A stretch of DNA of 64,000 bases from Mesorhizobium huakuii. Its GTDB lineage: Bacteria > Pseudomonadota > Alphaproteobacteria > Rhizobiales > Rhizobiaceae. The notes beneath the pieces are model-generated. The model was given only the letters and a program-made list of their open reading frames with translations. It had not been told where the DNA came from and did not search any database. Both the position numbers and the translations under genes were made by a program. Of this stretch, positions 1-8,978 are shown one piece after another (within the stretch, counting starts at the first letter, position 1; the number at the start of each line of letters is the position of its first letter). The stretch is taken from NCBI RefSeq assembly GCF_014189455.1, contig NZ_CP050296.1:3406001-3470000 (forward strand), given 5' to 3'.

Positions 1-32
1 ACCACGAGCACGGCAAGCACCAGCCGACGCAT
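1..32 (-). other. possible 5' end of a truncated minus-strand CDS
   Basis: An ATG at 30-32 (complement) opens MRRLVLAVLV and runs off the window edge. The residues look like the start of a membrane or secreted protein. The same frame stays open upstream for about 20 codons towards the repeat at 103, so the start is uncertain. Too little is visible to name it. Confidence 0.2.
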
Positions 33-102
33 CTGCTGGTAATTGCCCAGCCCGTATTTGAGTTCTTTGTCCAAGGGGAATCCGATCGTCGAGGAGCCTA
101 TT

Positions 103-148
103 GCATGTCGCCCAAAAGTGGCCCCGGTTTTGGGAAGACGACGTGCAT
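103..148. repeat. palindromic intergenic repeat, 'GCATGTCG' family (module A)
   Basis: The arms GCATGTCG and CGACGTGC flank a CCCAAAAGTG / GGTTTTGGG core. Related copies lie at 8806-8855, 30266-30312 and 36641-36687, always between genes. This is a dispersed palindromic element that would fold as a hairpin in either transcript. Confidence 0.75.
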
Positions 149-187
149 AAAAACAAAGCCGGCGATCGCAGCTGTGGCCGAGAAACA

Positions 188-213
188 GGCGTCCCGCCGA
201 TCGTCGGGACGCC
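188..213. other. perfect hairpin, GGCGTCCCG arms
   Basis: Nine-base perfect arms (GGCGTCCCG / CGGGACGCC) with an 8-nt loop. There is no strong T-run on either side, so it could be a weak terminator or part of a repeat. It lies between the infC terminator and the module A repeat. Confidence 0.4.
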
Positions 214-281
214 CTGTAGCACAATTCAGGCGAAATTGGAGCGCGACGGCGGCGCCTAACCTTAACGTGATCCAGGCTCTG

Positions 282-311
282 AAAAAGTGTCCCACGGTTC
301 TGCCGTGGGAA
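282..311 (-). terminator. Rho-independent terminator of infC
   Basis: On the minus strand a CCCACGG / CCGTGGG stem with a 5-nt loop is followed by ACACTTTTT. It lies about 60 nt past the infC stop. A terminator here implies that rpmI-rplT, commonly found after infC, are not co-transcribed in this orientation. Confidence 0.75.
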
Positions 312-367
312 CCTGCGACAATCGGGAAGCTGAGCAGACGACGCCCGGCGAAGCGAGCGGAGTCTGC

Positions 368-904
368 TTAGCGCGGCGCCAGCACCATCATCATCTGGCG
401 GCCTTCGAGCTTCGGCTCCGCTTCGACTTTGGCGATGGTCGCCACTTCTTCGCGCACCTTGTTCAGAAGCTGCATGCCGAGTTCCATATGCGCCATCTCG
501 CGGCCACGGAAGCGCAGCGTCAGCTTGACCTTGTCGCCTTCCTCGAAGAAGCGCCTGACGGCCTTCATCTTGGTCTCGTAGTCATGGCTGTCGATGTTCG
601 GGCGCATCTTGATCTCCTTGATCTCGATGACCTTCTGATTCTTGCGCGCCTCGGCCGCCTTCTTCTGGTTGGCGTATTTCAACTTGCCGAGATCGAGGAT
701 CTTTACGACGGGGGGCACCGCATTGGGCGATATCTCAACGAGATCGAGCCCCGCCTCTTCGGCGAGCAGCAATGCGTCGTTGATGGAAACATCGCCGCGG
801 TTCTGGCCTTCGGCGTCGATAAGCTGGACCCGGGGAACCCGGATGTCACGGTTGGAGCGCGGCCCATCCTTGGTCGGCGCCGCTGCTTTGAAAGGTCTGC
901 GAAT
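368..904 (-). CDS. infC: translation initiation factor IF-3
   Basis: IF-3 binds the 30S subunit, prevents premature 50S joining and proofreads initiator tRNA selection. The reading frame gives 178 residues: an N-terminal domain with [13 protein letters not shown] and a C-terminal domain with [17 protein letters not shown], both typical of the family. The first ATG/GTG/TTG in frame would cut off about 44 conserved residues. The start I use is an ATT (902-904) reading [18 protein letters not shown], preceded by AAGGAG at 914-919 with 9-nt spacing. ATT/ATC/ATA starts are a known feature of infC and allow IF-3 to repress its own translation. A terminator follows. Confidence 0.93.
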   Translation of the reverse strand: MRRPFKAAAPTKDGPRSNRDIRVPRVQLIDAEGQNRGDVSINDALLLAEEAGLDLVEISPNAVPPVVKILDLGKLKYANQKKAAEARKNQKVIEIKEIKMRPNIDSHDYETKMKAVRRFFEEGDKVKLTLRFRGREMAHMELGMQLLNKVREEVATIAKVEAEPKLEGRQMMMVLAPR

Positions 905-913
905 GGTCGTGGT

Positions 914-919
914 CTCCTT
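914..919 (-). promoter_or_regulatory. ribosome-binding site deciding the infC ATT start
   Basis: AAGGAG on the minus strand, 9 nt before the ATT codon. No in-frame ATG/GTG lies at a comparable distance from any other Shine-Dalgarno motif, so this site supports the non-canonical start. Confidence 0.7.
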
Positions 920-1079
920 GGCCGTTTCGTTCAGGATTTGTCAGTCTTGATGCGTGGACGCGCCAATGTGGTGAGCGCGCGGGCGGAGTCAATAGCACAG
1001 CATTGATAGAAAATCACCCTGATCACCGCCTGCACCAAACAAAGAAGCAGCGCGAGCACTTTTCGCCACGCCTCTGGCT

Positions 1080-1910
1080 GTGCCACAAGAACGCCGTGCC
1101 AGAAGAGGGGCCCGAGGAAAAAGCCATGACCGCCACGCCCCCGACCTTTCTCCCCCAACCTTTCTCAATGTCGATGGATCGCGCATCGCGCTGCGCCATA
1201 GCGCCGGTTTGACGCCGGGCATTGTCTGGCTCGGCGGCTACAAGTCGGACATGCTGGGCACGAAAGCGCAGACGCTGTCGGACTGGGCGGCAAAAGAGGG
1301 CCGCGCCTTCCTGCGCCATGACTATTCCGGCCATGGCGAATCCGGCGGCGCCTTTGCCGACGGCACGATTTCGACATGGCTTTCGCAAAGCCTTGCCGTG
1401 TTCCGGAAGTTTGCCAAGGGCCATCAGATCCTGGTCGGCTCCTCAATGGGCGCCTGGATCGCGCTGCGCATGGTGCAGGAATTGCGCAAGGCGGGCGACA
1501 CCAATGTCGTCGGCCTGGTGCTGCTGGCGCCGGCGCCGGATTTTACCTCTGAGCTGGTCGAACCGGCGCTGACCGCCGCGCAGAAGCGCGCCCTCGCCGA
1601 AAAGGGGTTCTTCGCCGAGCCGTCGGACTATTCCGCGGAACCTTACATCTACACGCGCGCGCTGATCGAGGACGGGCGAGCCAACCGGGTGATGACCGGG
1701 CCGATCGACACCCATTGCCCGGTCCACATCGTGCAGGGCCTGGCCGATCCGGACGTGCCGTCGAGCCACGCTCTGAAACTGGTCAGCCTGCTGCCGGCCG
1801 ACGATGTCACGCTGTCGCTCATTCCCGACGGCGATCACCGCCTGTCGCGGCCGCAGGATCTCGACATGCTGGTGCGGGCGGTCGGCGACATGGCCGGGCG
1901 GGGCAGGTGA
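1080..1910 (+). CDS. alpha/beta hydrolase, start region disrupted by a 14-bp duplication
   Basis: This is a serine hydrolase of the alpha/beta fold. It shows the nucleophile elbow GSSMGAW, a conserved GHGES motif and a C-terminal GDHR segment carrying the likely catalytic His. The substrate is unknown. The natural start looks like the ATG at 1126, which has GAGGAA just upstream and reads MTATPPTFL. That frame is thrown off by a near-perfect 14-bp tandem duplication at 1138-1165. The conserved frame (PPTFLNVDGSRIALRHS onward) is open back only to a GTG at 1080 without a recognisable RBS. The protein is therefore either made from a poor upstream start or N-terminally damaged. The next gene starts 3 nt after the stop, suggesting co-transcription. 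Confidence 0.75.
   Translation: MPQERRARRGARGKSHDRHAPDLSPPTFLNVDGSRIALRHSAGLTPGIVWLGGYKSDMLGTKAQTLSDWAAKEGRAFLRHDYSGHGESGGAFADGTISTWLSQSLAVFRKFAKGHQILVGSSMGAWIALRMVQELRKAGDTNVVGLVLLAPAPDFTSELVEPALTAAQKRALAEKGFFAEPSDYSAEPYIYTRALIEDGRANRVMTGPIDTHCPVHIVQGLADPDVPSSHALKLVSLLPADDVTLSLIPDGDHRLSRPQDLDMLVRAVGDMAGRGR
1138..1165 (+). repeat. 14-bp tandem duplication in the hydrolase 5' end
   Basis: CCCCCGACCTTTCT is followed at once by CCCCCAACCTTTCT, 13 of 14 identical. Removing one copy puts the ATG at 1126 in frame with the conserved hydrolase sequence. Confidence 0.85.
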
Positions 1911-1912
1911 CG

Positions 1913-3055
1913 ATGCGCCTTTCCATTCCGATCTCGGCCTTCGTCGCGGCCATCGTCGGCTTCGGCGGTACGCTGGCCATCGTCATTGCCGCCGCCCACG
2001 CGGTCGGCGCGACGCAAATTCAGACGGCGAGTTGGGTGACGACCATTTGCCTGGCCATGGCGATCGAGAGCCTGTGGCTGTCCTGGCGCACGAAAATGCC
2101 TGTCATCACCGCCTGGTCGACGCCGGGTCTGGCGCTGATGGCAGCCTCGACCGGCTTTTCGATCGGCGAGGCCGTCGCCGCCTTCATCGTCACCGCCATC
2201 CTGTTGATCGCCACCGGCCTATTCCGGCCGTTGACGCAATTGATCTCCAGGATACCGCCCTCGGTCGCCTCAGGCATGCTGGCCGGCATTGTCGTCACCT
2301 TCGCCCTCAATGCGGTCAAGACCATTCCCGTCGATCCCTGGCTGATCCTGCCTCTGATCGCGGCCTTCTTCTTGATCCGCCTGTTCCACCCGGCGCTGTC
2401 GGTGCTGTCGGTGCTGATCGGCGGCGGTCTGGCCGCGTTTCTCACCGGCCGTGTCGGTGGCCTGCCGACGCCGGAATTGTCGACGCTGACGCTGATCGCG
2501 CCTGATTTCACCGCCAAGGCATTGATCGGCCTCGCGCTGCCGCTCTATCTCGTCACCATGGCCTCGCAGAACCTGTCGGGCCTCGCGGTGCTGCGCGCCG
2601 CCGGCTACCACCCGGAGCCCGGCCCGCTGATCGGCGTCACCGGCCTGTTTTCCCTGCTGTCGGCGCCGTTCGGCGGCTCGACCACCAACCTGGCGGCGAT
2701 TTCGGCGGCGATCTGCACCGGGCCGGACGTCCATCCCGACCCCGCCGAGCGCTGGAAGACCGGGCCGTTCTATGCGCTCGCCTATCTCATCTTCGCGATT
2801 TTCGGCGCCTCGCTGGTGGCGATCTTCGCCGTCCTGCCGCAGAGCCTGATCGTGCTGGTGGCAGGGCTTGCGCTGATGGCGTCGCTCGCCAATGCGCTGG
2901 CGATCGCGCTGAAGGACGAGGCCGACCGCATGGCCGCCACCGTCACCTTCGTCGTCACCGCTTCGGGGCTGACCCTGTTCGGCGTCGGTGCCGCATTCTG
3001 GGGGCTGATTGCCGGGTTGGTCATGCTTTTCCTCGACAGGCTCAAAAAGCGATAA
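1913..3055 (+). CDS. BenE-family (benzoate/H+ symporter-like) membrane transporter
   Basis: A polytopic inner-membrane protein of 380 residues with about 11-12 hydrophobic segments and the BenE-family signatures TPGLALMA and PFGGSTTNLAAISAAICTG. Family members are proton-coupled importers first described for benzoate, but the true substrate here is not shown by context. The start ATG at 1913 follows GGCAGGTGA, which overlaps the hydrolase stop, so the two genes probably form an operon. The C-terminal basic tail (DRLKKR) is intact. Confidence 0.85.
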   Translation: MRLSIPISAFVAAIVGFGGTLAIVIAAAHAVGATQIQTASWVTTICLAMAIESLWLSWRTKMPVITAWSTPGLALMAASTGFSIGEAVAAFIVTAILLIATGLFRPLTQLISRIPPSVASGMLAGIVVTFALNAVKTIPVDPWLILPLIAAFFLIRLFHPALSVLSVLIGGGLAAFLTGRVGGLPTPELSTLTLIAPDFTAKALIGLALPLYLVTMASQNLSGLAVLRAAGYHPEPGPLIGVTGLFSLLSAPFGGSTTNLAAISAAICTGPDVHPDPAERWKTGPFYALAYLIFAIFGASLVAIFAVLPQSLIVLVAGLALMASLANALAIALKDEADRMAATVTFVVTASGLTLFGVGAAFWGLIAGLVMLFLDRLKKR

Positions 3056-3172
3056 TCATTTCAGACCCTTGTCCGGTTTTGGCGGACCTTGTCTTGAATC
3101 GCCGTTTTTGCCTTCCCATTTCGATTCCACGCAGCCAGTCTTGGCTGTCTCCAACCGAAGGAATGGGAGAAA

Positions 3173-3655
3173 ATGAACACATCTGCATTGATCCGCCCGG
3201 CCTGGACGCCGGCAACCATCGCGTTGATGGTGATCGGCTTCATGGTGTTCTGGCCGCTCGGCTTCGCCATGCTTGCCTACATCATCTGGGGCGACCGGCT
3301 CGACGGCTTCAAGCGTGACGTCAACCGCGCGACCGACGGCATCTTCGCCGGCTGCCGCCGCGGTTCAGACAAGGCTGCGCGCTGGGGCAATGGCTCCGCC
3401 CGCACCGGCAACGTCGCTTTCGACGACTGGCGCGAAAAGGAGCTTGAGCGCCTCGCCGAGGAACGTCGCAAGCTCGACGACATGCTGACCGAGTTCGACG
3501 ACTATGCCCGCGAACTGCGTCGCGCCAAGGACCAGGACGAGTTCGACCGCTTCATGGCGAAGCGCAACAAGTCGACCGCGCCGGCGAAGACCGATCCGAG
3601 CACCGGCACGACCCCCACCAAGCGTGGCAAGGGCTCGAATCTGCTTGACGACTGA
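3173..3655 (+). CDS. DUF2852 membrane-anchored protein
   Basis: A 160-residue protein with one strong hydrophobic segment near residues 12-40, followed by a charged, coiled-coil-prone region (DDWREKELERLAEERRKLDD, about 85-105) and a basic tail. It matches the rhizobial DUF2852 family as I remember it. No function is established. GGGAGAAA precedes the ATG. It stands alone and is followed by a terminator. Confidence 0.75.
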   Translation: MNTSALIRPAWTPATIALMVIGFMVFWPLGFAMLAYIIWGDRLDGFKRDVNRATDGIFAGCRRGSDKAARWGNGSARTGNVAFDDWREKELERLAEERRKLDDMLTEFDDYARELRRAKDQDEFDRFMAKRNKSTAPAKTDPSTGTTPTKRGKGSNLLDD

Positions 3656-3680
3656 GGCCGAGCGACAGGCCCGATCGTGA

Positions 3681-3718
3681 AAAAAACGGCGTCGCTTGAG
3701 CGGCGCCGTTTCTTTTTG
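3681..3718 (+). terminator. Rho-independent terminator after the DUF2852 gene
   Basis: AACGGCG / CGCCGTT arms followed by TCTTTTTG. An A-run on the other side could make it bidirectional. Confidence 0.8.
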
Positions 3719-3755
3719 TTCTAGTCGTTTTTCTCGAATCGCGTATCGTCCCGCC

Positions 3756-4514
3756 ATGACCATCGGATTCTTTCGCAATCTGACGAAGCCCAAGGCCACG
3801 CCCGTCGTGGAGCGCGAATATTGCGTCGCCGGCCGCACCCTGCCGCTCAAGATCGTCGAGAGCGCCAGGGCACGGCGCCTGACGCTGCGCATCGATTCCG
3901 GCGGCCAGGGCCTGCGCATCACCGTGCCACCCGGCCTGCGCCGCGGCGAGGTGGACAGGTTCCTCGACCGCCATCAGGACTGGCTGGAGCAGCGCCTGGC
4001 CAAGGTGCCGACGCGCCCGCAGGTGCGGCCGGGCATCAAGATCCCGATCCGCGGCGTGCCGCACCGCATCGTCCATGAGCCGTCAAAGCGCGGCACCGTC
4101 ACCGTGTCGCGCGACGAGCGTGGGCCACTGCTGATCGTCCATGGCGACCGGATACACCTGCCGCGCCGCATCGCCGACTTCTTGAAGCGCGAGGCCAAGA
4201 AGGAGATCGAGAAGCTGGTGATCAAACACACCGAGGCGCTCGGCAAGCGTGCCAAGGCGATCCGCTACAAGGACACGTCCAGCCGCTGGGGCTCGTGCAC
4301 CTCCGAGGGCAATCTGTCCTTTTCCTGGCGCATCATGATGGCGCCACAGCCGGTCATCAACTACCTCGTCGCGCATGAAGTGGCGCATCTCAAGGAGATG
4401 AACCACGGCCCGAAATTCTGGAAACTGTGCGAAAAACTCTGCCCCGACACCGACCGCTGCAAGGATTGGCTGAAGCGCAATGGCGGCGCGCTGCAGGCGA
4501 TCGTGTTTGAGTAG
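3756..4514 (+). CDS. YgjP/DUF45-type M48-like metal-dependent hydrolase
   Basis: A predicted zinc metallopeptidase of 252 residues. It carries the DUF45 landmarks SSRWGSCTSEGNLSFSWR and the zinc site HEVAHLKEMNHG near residues 205-216 (HExxH plus a downstream His). In other bacteria the family (E. coli YgjP) is called a UTP pyrophosphatase or SprT-like protein, but its cellular role is poorly defined. The ATG at 3756 gives the conserved N-terminus MTIGFFRNLTKPK. The longer open frame runs into the upstream terminator and is unlikely. The gene converges end-to-end with the next small gene without a gap. Confidence 0.88.
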   Translation: MTIGFFRNLTKPKATPVVEREYCVAGRTLPLKIVESARARRLTLRIDSGGQGLRITVPPGLRRGEVDRFLDRHQDWLEQRLAKVPTRPQVRPGIKIPIRGVPHRIVHEPSKRGTVTVSRDERGPLLIVHGDRIHLPRRIADFLKREAKKEIEKLVIKHTEALGKRAKAIRYKDTSSRWGSCTSEGNLSFSWRIMMAPQPVINYLVAHEVAHLKEMNHGPKFWKLCEKLCPDTDRCKDWLKRNGGALQAIVFE

Positions 4515-4733
4515 TCAGTCGTCATTCGCCGCATTGAGCTCTTCCGGCCGCAAGCCTTCATCGCCATGATGCGGCCAGGGCAAGAAATTCCGGTCGAAGT
4601 CATCGCCGCCGAAATAATCCAGCGCCCGGTGTGCTTCGGCGCCGTTGAAGGCGGCCTTGTCCATCAGATGCGCGATGACCTCGCGCGCCTGCGCGACCTT
4701 CTGCTTGAGTTCCGCAACCGTTCTGTCGGCCAT
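4515..4733 (-). CDS. conserved-looking small hypothetical protein
   Basis: 72 residues starting MADRTVAELKQKVAQAREV. The first half is a predicted amphipathic helix and the second half is acidic (FGGDDFDRN, GDEGLRPEEL). GGGAGAACGATC before the ATG supports translation. No family is recognised. It ends exactly where the preceding plus-strand gene ends. Much longer frame-open extensions upstream are rejected because they enter trpF. Confidence 0.6.
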   Translation of the reverse strand: MADRTVAELKQKVAQAREVIAHLMDKAAFNGAEAHRALDYFGGDDFDRNFLPWPHHGDEGLRPEELNAANDD

Positions 4734-4859
4734 GATCGTTCTCCCGCCCGGCATGCTGTCATTCGAATCCCGTCCATCAATAGGTAGCGCCTTTGGCGTT
4801 GCCGGCAAACAGCATGCTTTTTCTCGACTCTGTCGCGATTTCATGTCAATTCCCGCGCC

Positions 4860-5519
4860 ATGGCGCTCGACATCAAGATCTGCGGCTTGAAGACCGACCA
4901 GGCAATGGCCGCGGCGCTGACCGGCGGCGCCAGCCATGTCGGGTTTATCTTCTTTGCGAAGAGCCCTCGCTATGTCGAGCCAGTGGAAGCTGGTCGTCTG
5001 CGCGAAGCCGCGCGCGGCAAGGCCTTGGCGGTCGCCGTTACCGTCGATGCGAGTGACAGCTTCCTGGACGAGATCGTCACGGCCATGCGGCCCGATATGC
5101 TGCAACTGCATGGTTCGGAAACACCGGGGCGCGTTGCCGAGCTGAAGGCCCGCTATGGGCTGCCGGTGATGAAGGCGCTGCCGCTCAGCGAGGCTGCCGA
5201 TCTCGACCGGATCAAGCCATTCATCGGCATTGCCGACCGGTTCCTGTTCGATGCCAAGCCGCCGAAAGGCTCCGAGCTACCGGGTGGCAATGGCGTCGCC
5301 TTCGACTGGCGCATCCTTGCCGGCCTTGACGCCGGCGTCGATTACATGCTTTCCGGTGGGCTCAACGCCGCCAATATCGGCGATGCCCTTCGGCTTGCGA
5401 ACCCGCCCGGAATAGACATTTCGTCCGGTGTGGAAAGCGCGCCGGGCGTCAAGGATCCGGCGCTGATCGAACAGTTTTTCCGGGCCGTCCGGGCAGCACG
5501 TGACGACCGCGCCGCCTGA
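4860..5519 (+). CDS. trpF: phosphoribosylanthranilate isomerase
   Basis: Catalyses the Amadori rearrangement of phosphoribosylanthranilate to CdRP in tryptophan synthesis. The 219-residue TIM barrel shows the N-terminal catalytic Cys in KICGLKT, FIFFAKSPRYV, FLFDAKPP and the phosphate-binding SGGLNAANI segment. It heads the trpF-trpB-trpA cluster. Two palindromic repeats separate it from trpB, so trpB may have its own promoter. Confidence 0.95.
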   Translation: MALDIKICGLKTDQAMAAALTGGASHVGFIFFAKSPRYVEPVEAGRLREAARGKALAVAVTVDASDSFLDEIVTAMRPDMLQLHGSETPGRVAELKARYGLPVMKALPLSEAADLDRIKPFIGIADRFLFDAKPPKGSELPGGNGVAFDWRILAGLDAGVDYMLSGGLNAANIGDALRLANPPGIDISSGVESAPGVKDPALIEQFFRAVRAARDDRAA

Positions 5520-5531
5520 GTGGGCTTAACC

Positions 5532-5581
5532 AGAGCATGTCCCGGAAAAGTGGAATCCGGTTTTCCGATAAGGACATGCTC
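5532..5581. repeat. palindromic repeat, 'GAGCATGTCC' family, copy 1
   Basis: AGCATGTCC and GGACATGCT arms surround an AAAAGTGG / CCGGTTTTCC core. A second copy follows 15 bp later. Both lie between trpF and trpB. Confidence 0.8.
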
Positions 5582-5596
5582 AAGAACTAGATAGGC

Positions 5597-5643
5597 AGCA
5601 TGTCCCGGAAAAATGGGAACGGTTTTCCGACAAGGACATGCTC
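5597..5643. repeat. palindromic repeat, 'GAGCATGTCC' family, copy 2
   Basis: AGCATGTCC / GGACATGCT arms, a diverged tandem copy of the preceding element. It ends about 27 nt before the trpB start codon. Confidence 0.8.
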
Positions 5644-5669
5644 AAAACATAAGATTTAGGAGATCGGCG

Positions 5670-6919
<1,250 letters not shown>

Positions 6920-6920
<1 letters not shown>

Positions 6921-6978
6921 GCCCTTTGGACAGTTTCGACTTGGGAGTTGATTATGAGCAAAATTTGTCCAAAGGGCC
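6920..6978 (+). promoter_or_regulatory. perfect 13-bp inverted repeat in the trpB-trpA gap
   Basis: GGCCCTTTGGACA (6920-6932) is perfectly complementary to TGTCCAAAGGGCC (6966-6978), with a 33-nt loop. The 3' arm contains AAAGGG, the only RBS-like motif at the right distance from the trpA ATG at 6983. Folding would mask that site. Confidence 0.7.
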
Positions 6979-6986
6979 AGACATGA
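6954..6986 (+). CDS. possible 10-codon leader ORF overlapping the trpA start
   Basis: The frame reads [10 protein letters not shown] and stops at a TGA that overlaps the trpA ATG (ATGA). GGGAG lies 6 nt before its own ATG. Ribosomes translating it would cross the 3' arm of the inverted repeat and could open the hairpin to couple trpA translation. It contains no Trp codon, so it is not a classical attenuator peptide. Confidence 0.35.
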   Translation: MSKICPKGQT

Positions 6987-7822
6987 CGACCCGCATCGAC
7001 CGCCGCATGGCGAAGCTGAAGACCGAAGGCCGCCCGGCACTCGTCACCTATTTCATGGGCGGCGACCCCGACTACGACACGTCTTTGTCGATCATGAAGG
7101 CGCTTCCCGGCGCCGGCTCCGACATCATCGAACTCGGCATGCCGTTTTCCGATCCGATGGCAGATGGCCCAGCGATCCAGGCGGCGGGCCTGCGGGCGCT
7201 GAAAGGCGGCCAGACGCTGGTCAAGACGCTGAAGATGGCGTCCGAGTTCCGCGCCGGTGACAATGAAACGCCGATCGTGCTGATGGGCTACTACAACCCG
7301 ATCTACATCTACGGCGTCGACCGCTTCCTGAAAGACGCTCTGGCCAGCGGCATCGATGGGCTGATCGTCGTCGACCTGCCGCCGGAGATGGACGAGGAAC
7401 TCTGCATTCCGGCTCTGAAAGCCGGCATCAACTTCATCCGCCTGGCGACGCCGACCACCGACGACAAGCGGCTGCCGAAAGTGCTGCAGAACACGTCGGG
7501 CTTCGTCTACTACGTGTCGATGACCGGCATCACCGGCTCGGCGCTGGCCGACACCGGCAAGGTGGCGGCGGCGGTCAACCGTATCAAGGGCCACACCGAC
7601 CTGCCGGTCTGCGTCGGTTTCGGCGTCAAGACCGCCGAGCAGGCGCGTGTCATCGGCGCCAATGCCGATGGCGTCGTCGTCGGCACGGCAATCGTCAATG
7701 CGGTCGCCAATGTGCTGGGGCCGAAGGGCGAAAAGACCGCCGACCCGGCCGAGGCCGTTGCCACGCTTGTCAGCGGCCTGGCGCAAGGCGTGCGCTCGGC
7801 CCGCCTTGCTGCTGCCGAATAG
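6983..7822 (+). CDS. trpA: tryptophan synthase alpha chain
   Basis: Cleaves indole-3-glycerol phosphate to indole, which is passed to TrpB. The 279-residue barrel has the catalytic Glu in [11 protein letters not shown] and the Asp in PMADGPAIQ, plus [10 protein letters not shown] and [11 protein letters not shown]. The ATG at 6983 is close to AAAGGG, which lies within the stem described at 6920-6978. Frame-open sequence far upstream is antisense or overlapping and is not used. Confidence 0.97.
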   Translation: MTTRIDRRMAKLKTEGRPALVTYFMGGDPDYDTSLSIMKALPGAGSDIIELGMPFSDPMADGPAIQAAGLRALKGGQTLVKTLKMASEFRAGDNETPIVLMGYYNPIYIYGVDRFLKDALASGIDGLIVVDLPPEMDEELCIPALKAGINFIRLATPTTDDKRLPKVLQNTSGFVYYVSMTGITGSALADTGKVAAAVNRIKGHTDLPVCVGFGVKTAEQARVIGANADGVVVGTAIVNAVANVLGPKGEKTADPAEAVATLVSGLAQGVRSARLAAAE

Positions 7823-7870
7823 TTTTCCTACCTCTTTACCCAACTCTTCGTCAGGACAGGAGCCGAAGCG

Positions 7871-8797
7871 ATGAACTGGATCACCAATTACGTTCGCCCG
7901 AAGATCAATTCGATGCTCGGCCGGCGCACCGACATGCCCGAGAATCTCTGGATCAAGGATCCGGAGACCGGCGAAATGGTGTTCCACAAGGATTTGGAAT
8001 CCAACCAGTTCGTCATCCCGTCGTCCGGCCACCACATGAAGATCTCGGCCAAGGAGCGGCTGAAATTCTTTTTCGATGACGGCAAGTACGAGACCCTGGA
8101 CAATCCCAAGGTCATGCAGGATCCGCTGAAATTCCGTGACGAGAAGCGCTATGTCGACCGGCTGAAGGATGCCAAGGCCAAGACCGGCCTCGAAGACGCG
8201 ATCATCAACGCACTGGGCACCGTCGAGGGCCTGCCGGTGGTGGTAACAGTGCAGGACTTCGCCTTCATGGGCGGCTCGCTCGGCATGGCGGCGGGCGACG
8301 CCATCGTGCATGGTTTCGAAGTCGCCTTGCAGCGCAAGCGGCCGCTGATCCTGTTCGCCGCCTCCGGCGGCGCCCGCATGCAGGAAGGTATTTTGTCCCT
8401 CATGCAGCTGCCGCGCACCACGGTCGGCGTCGACCGGCTGAAGGAAGCCGGTCTTCCCTATATCGTCGTGCTGACCAATCCGACCACCGGTGGCGTCACC
8501 GCTTCCTACGCCATGCTGGGCGACGTGCACATTGCGGAGCCTGGCGCGCTGATCGGCTTTGCCGGCCCGCGCGTCATCGAGCAGACCATCCGTGAAAAAC
8601 TGCCAGATGGCTTCCAGCGCTCCGAATATCTGATGGAGCACGGCATGGTCGACATGGTGGTGTCCAGGCTGGAGATGCGGGCCACGATCGCGCGCCTGCT
8701 GAAGATGCTGCTCAAGATGCCGGAGGCGGAAAAACCGCTGGAGCCGGAAATCCTGCCGCCGTCGGTGATCCCTGCTGAAGCCAGGCCGCAGGCCTGA
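7871..8797 (+). CDS. accD: acetyl-CoA carboxylase carboxyltransferase subunit beta
   Basis: Transfers carboxyl from carboxybiotin to acetyl-CoA together with AccA, the first step of fatty-acid synthesis. The 308-residue protein shows [32 protein letters not shown] and [16 protein letters not shown]. The N-terminal region that forms a four-cysteine zinc ribbon in E. coli AccD is present by length ([18 protein letters not shown]) but has no cysteines. AGGACAGG precedes the ATG. It is followed by folC, as in many bacteria. Confidence 0.95.
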   Translation: MNWITNYVRPKINSMLGRRTDMPENLWIKDPETGEMVFHKDLESNQFVIPSSGHHMKISAKERLKFFFDDGKYETLDNPKVMQDPLKFRDEKRYVDRLKDAKAKTGLEDAIINALGTVEGLPVVVTVQDFAFMGGSLGMAAGDAIVHGFEVALQRKRPLILFAASGGARMQEGILSLMQLPRTTVGVDRLKEAGLPYIVVLTNPTTGGVTASYAMLGDVHIAEPGALIGFAGPRVIEQTIREKLPDGFQRSEYLMEHGMVDMVVSRLEMRATIARLLKMLLKMPEAEKPLEPEILPPSVIPAEARPQA

Positions 8798-8805
8798 CGC
8801 GACAC

Positions 8806-8855
8806 TGTGCATGTCGCCCAAAAGTGACCTCGGTTTTGGGAAAACGACATGCACA
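8806..8855. repeat. palindromic repeat, module A
   Basis: Perfect 11-bp arms TGTGCATGTCG / CGACATGCACA with the CCCAAAAGTGACC / GGTTTTGGG core. Lies just after accD. Confidence 0.8.
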
Positions 8856-8978
8856 AAACACGACTTTGACCGCCGCGAACAGTGATTGCGTCATGTCCAT
8901 GGCGCGCTGTAGCCTTTTGATTGCCATGGCCATTCCGGAATTGATTCTGGTCCCCGGGCCGTGCGCCAGGATTCTGTC

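Noticed and set aside
98..371. Short ORFs over the first repeat and the infC terminator
   Set aside because: They span a palindromic repeat and a terminator and have no RBS.
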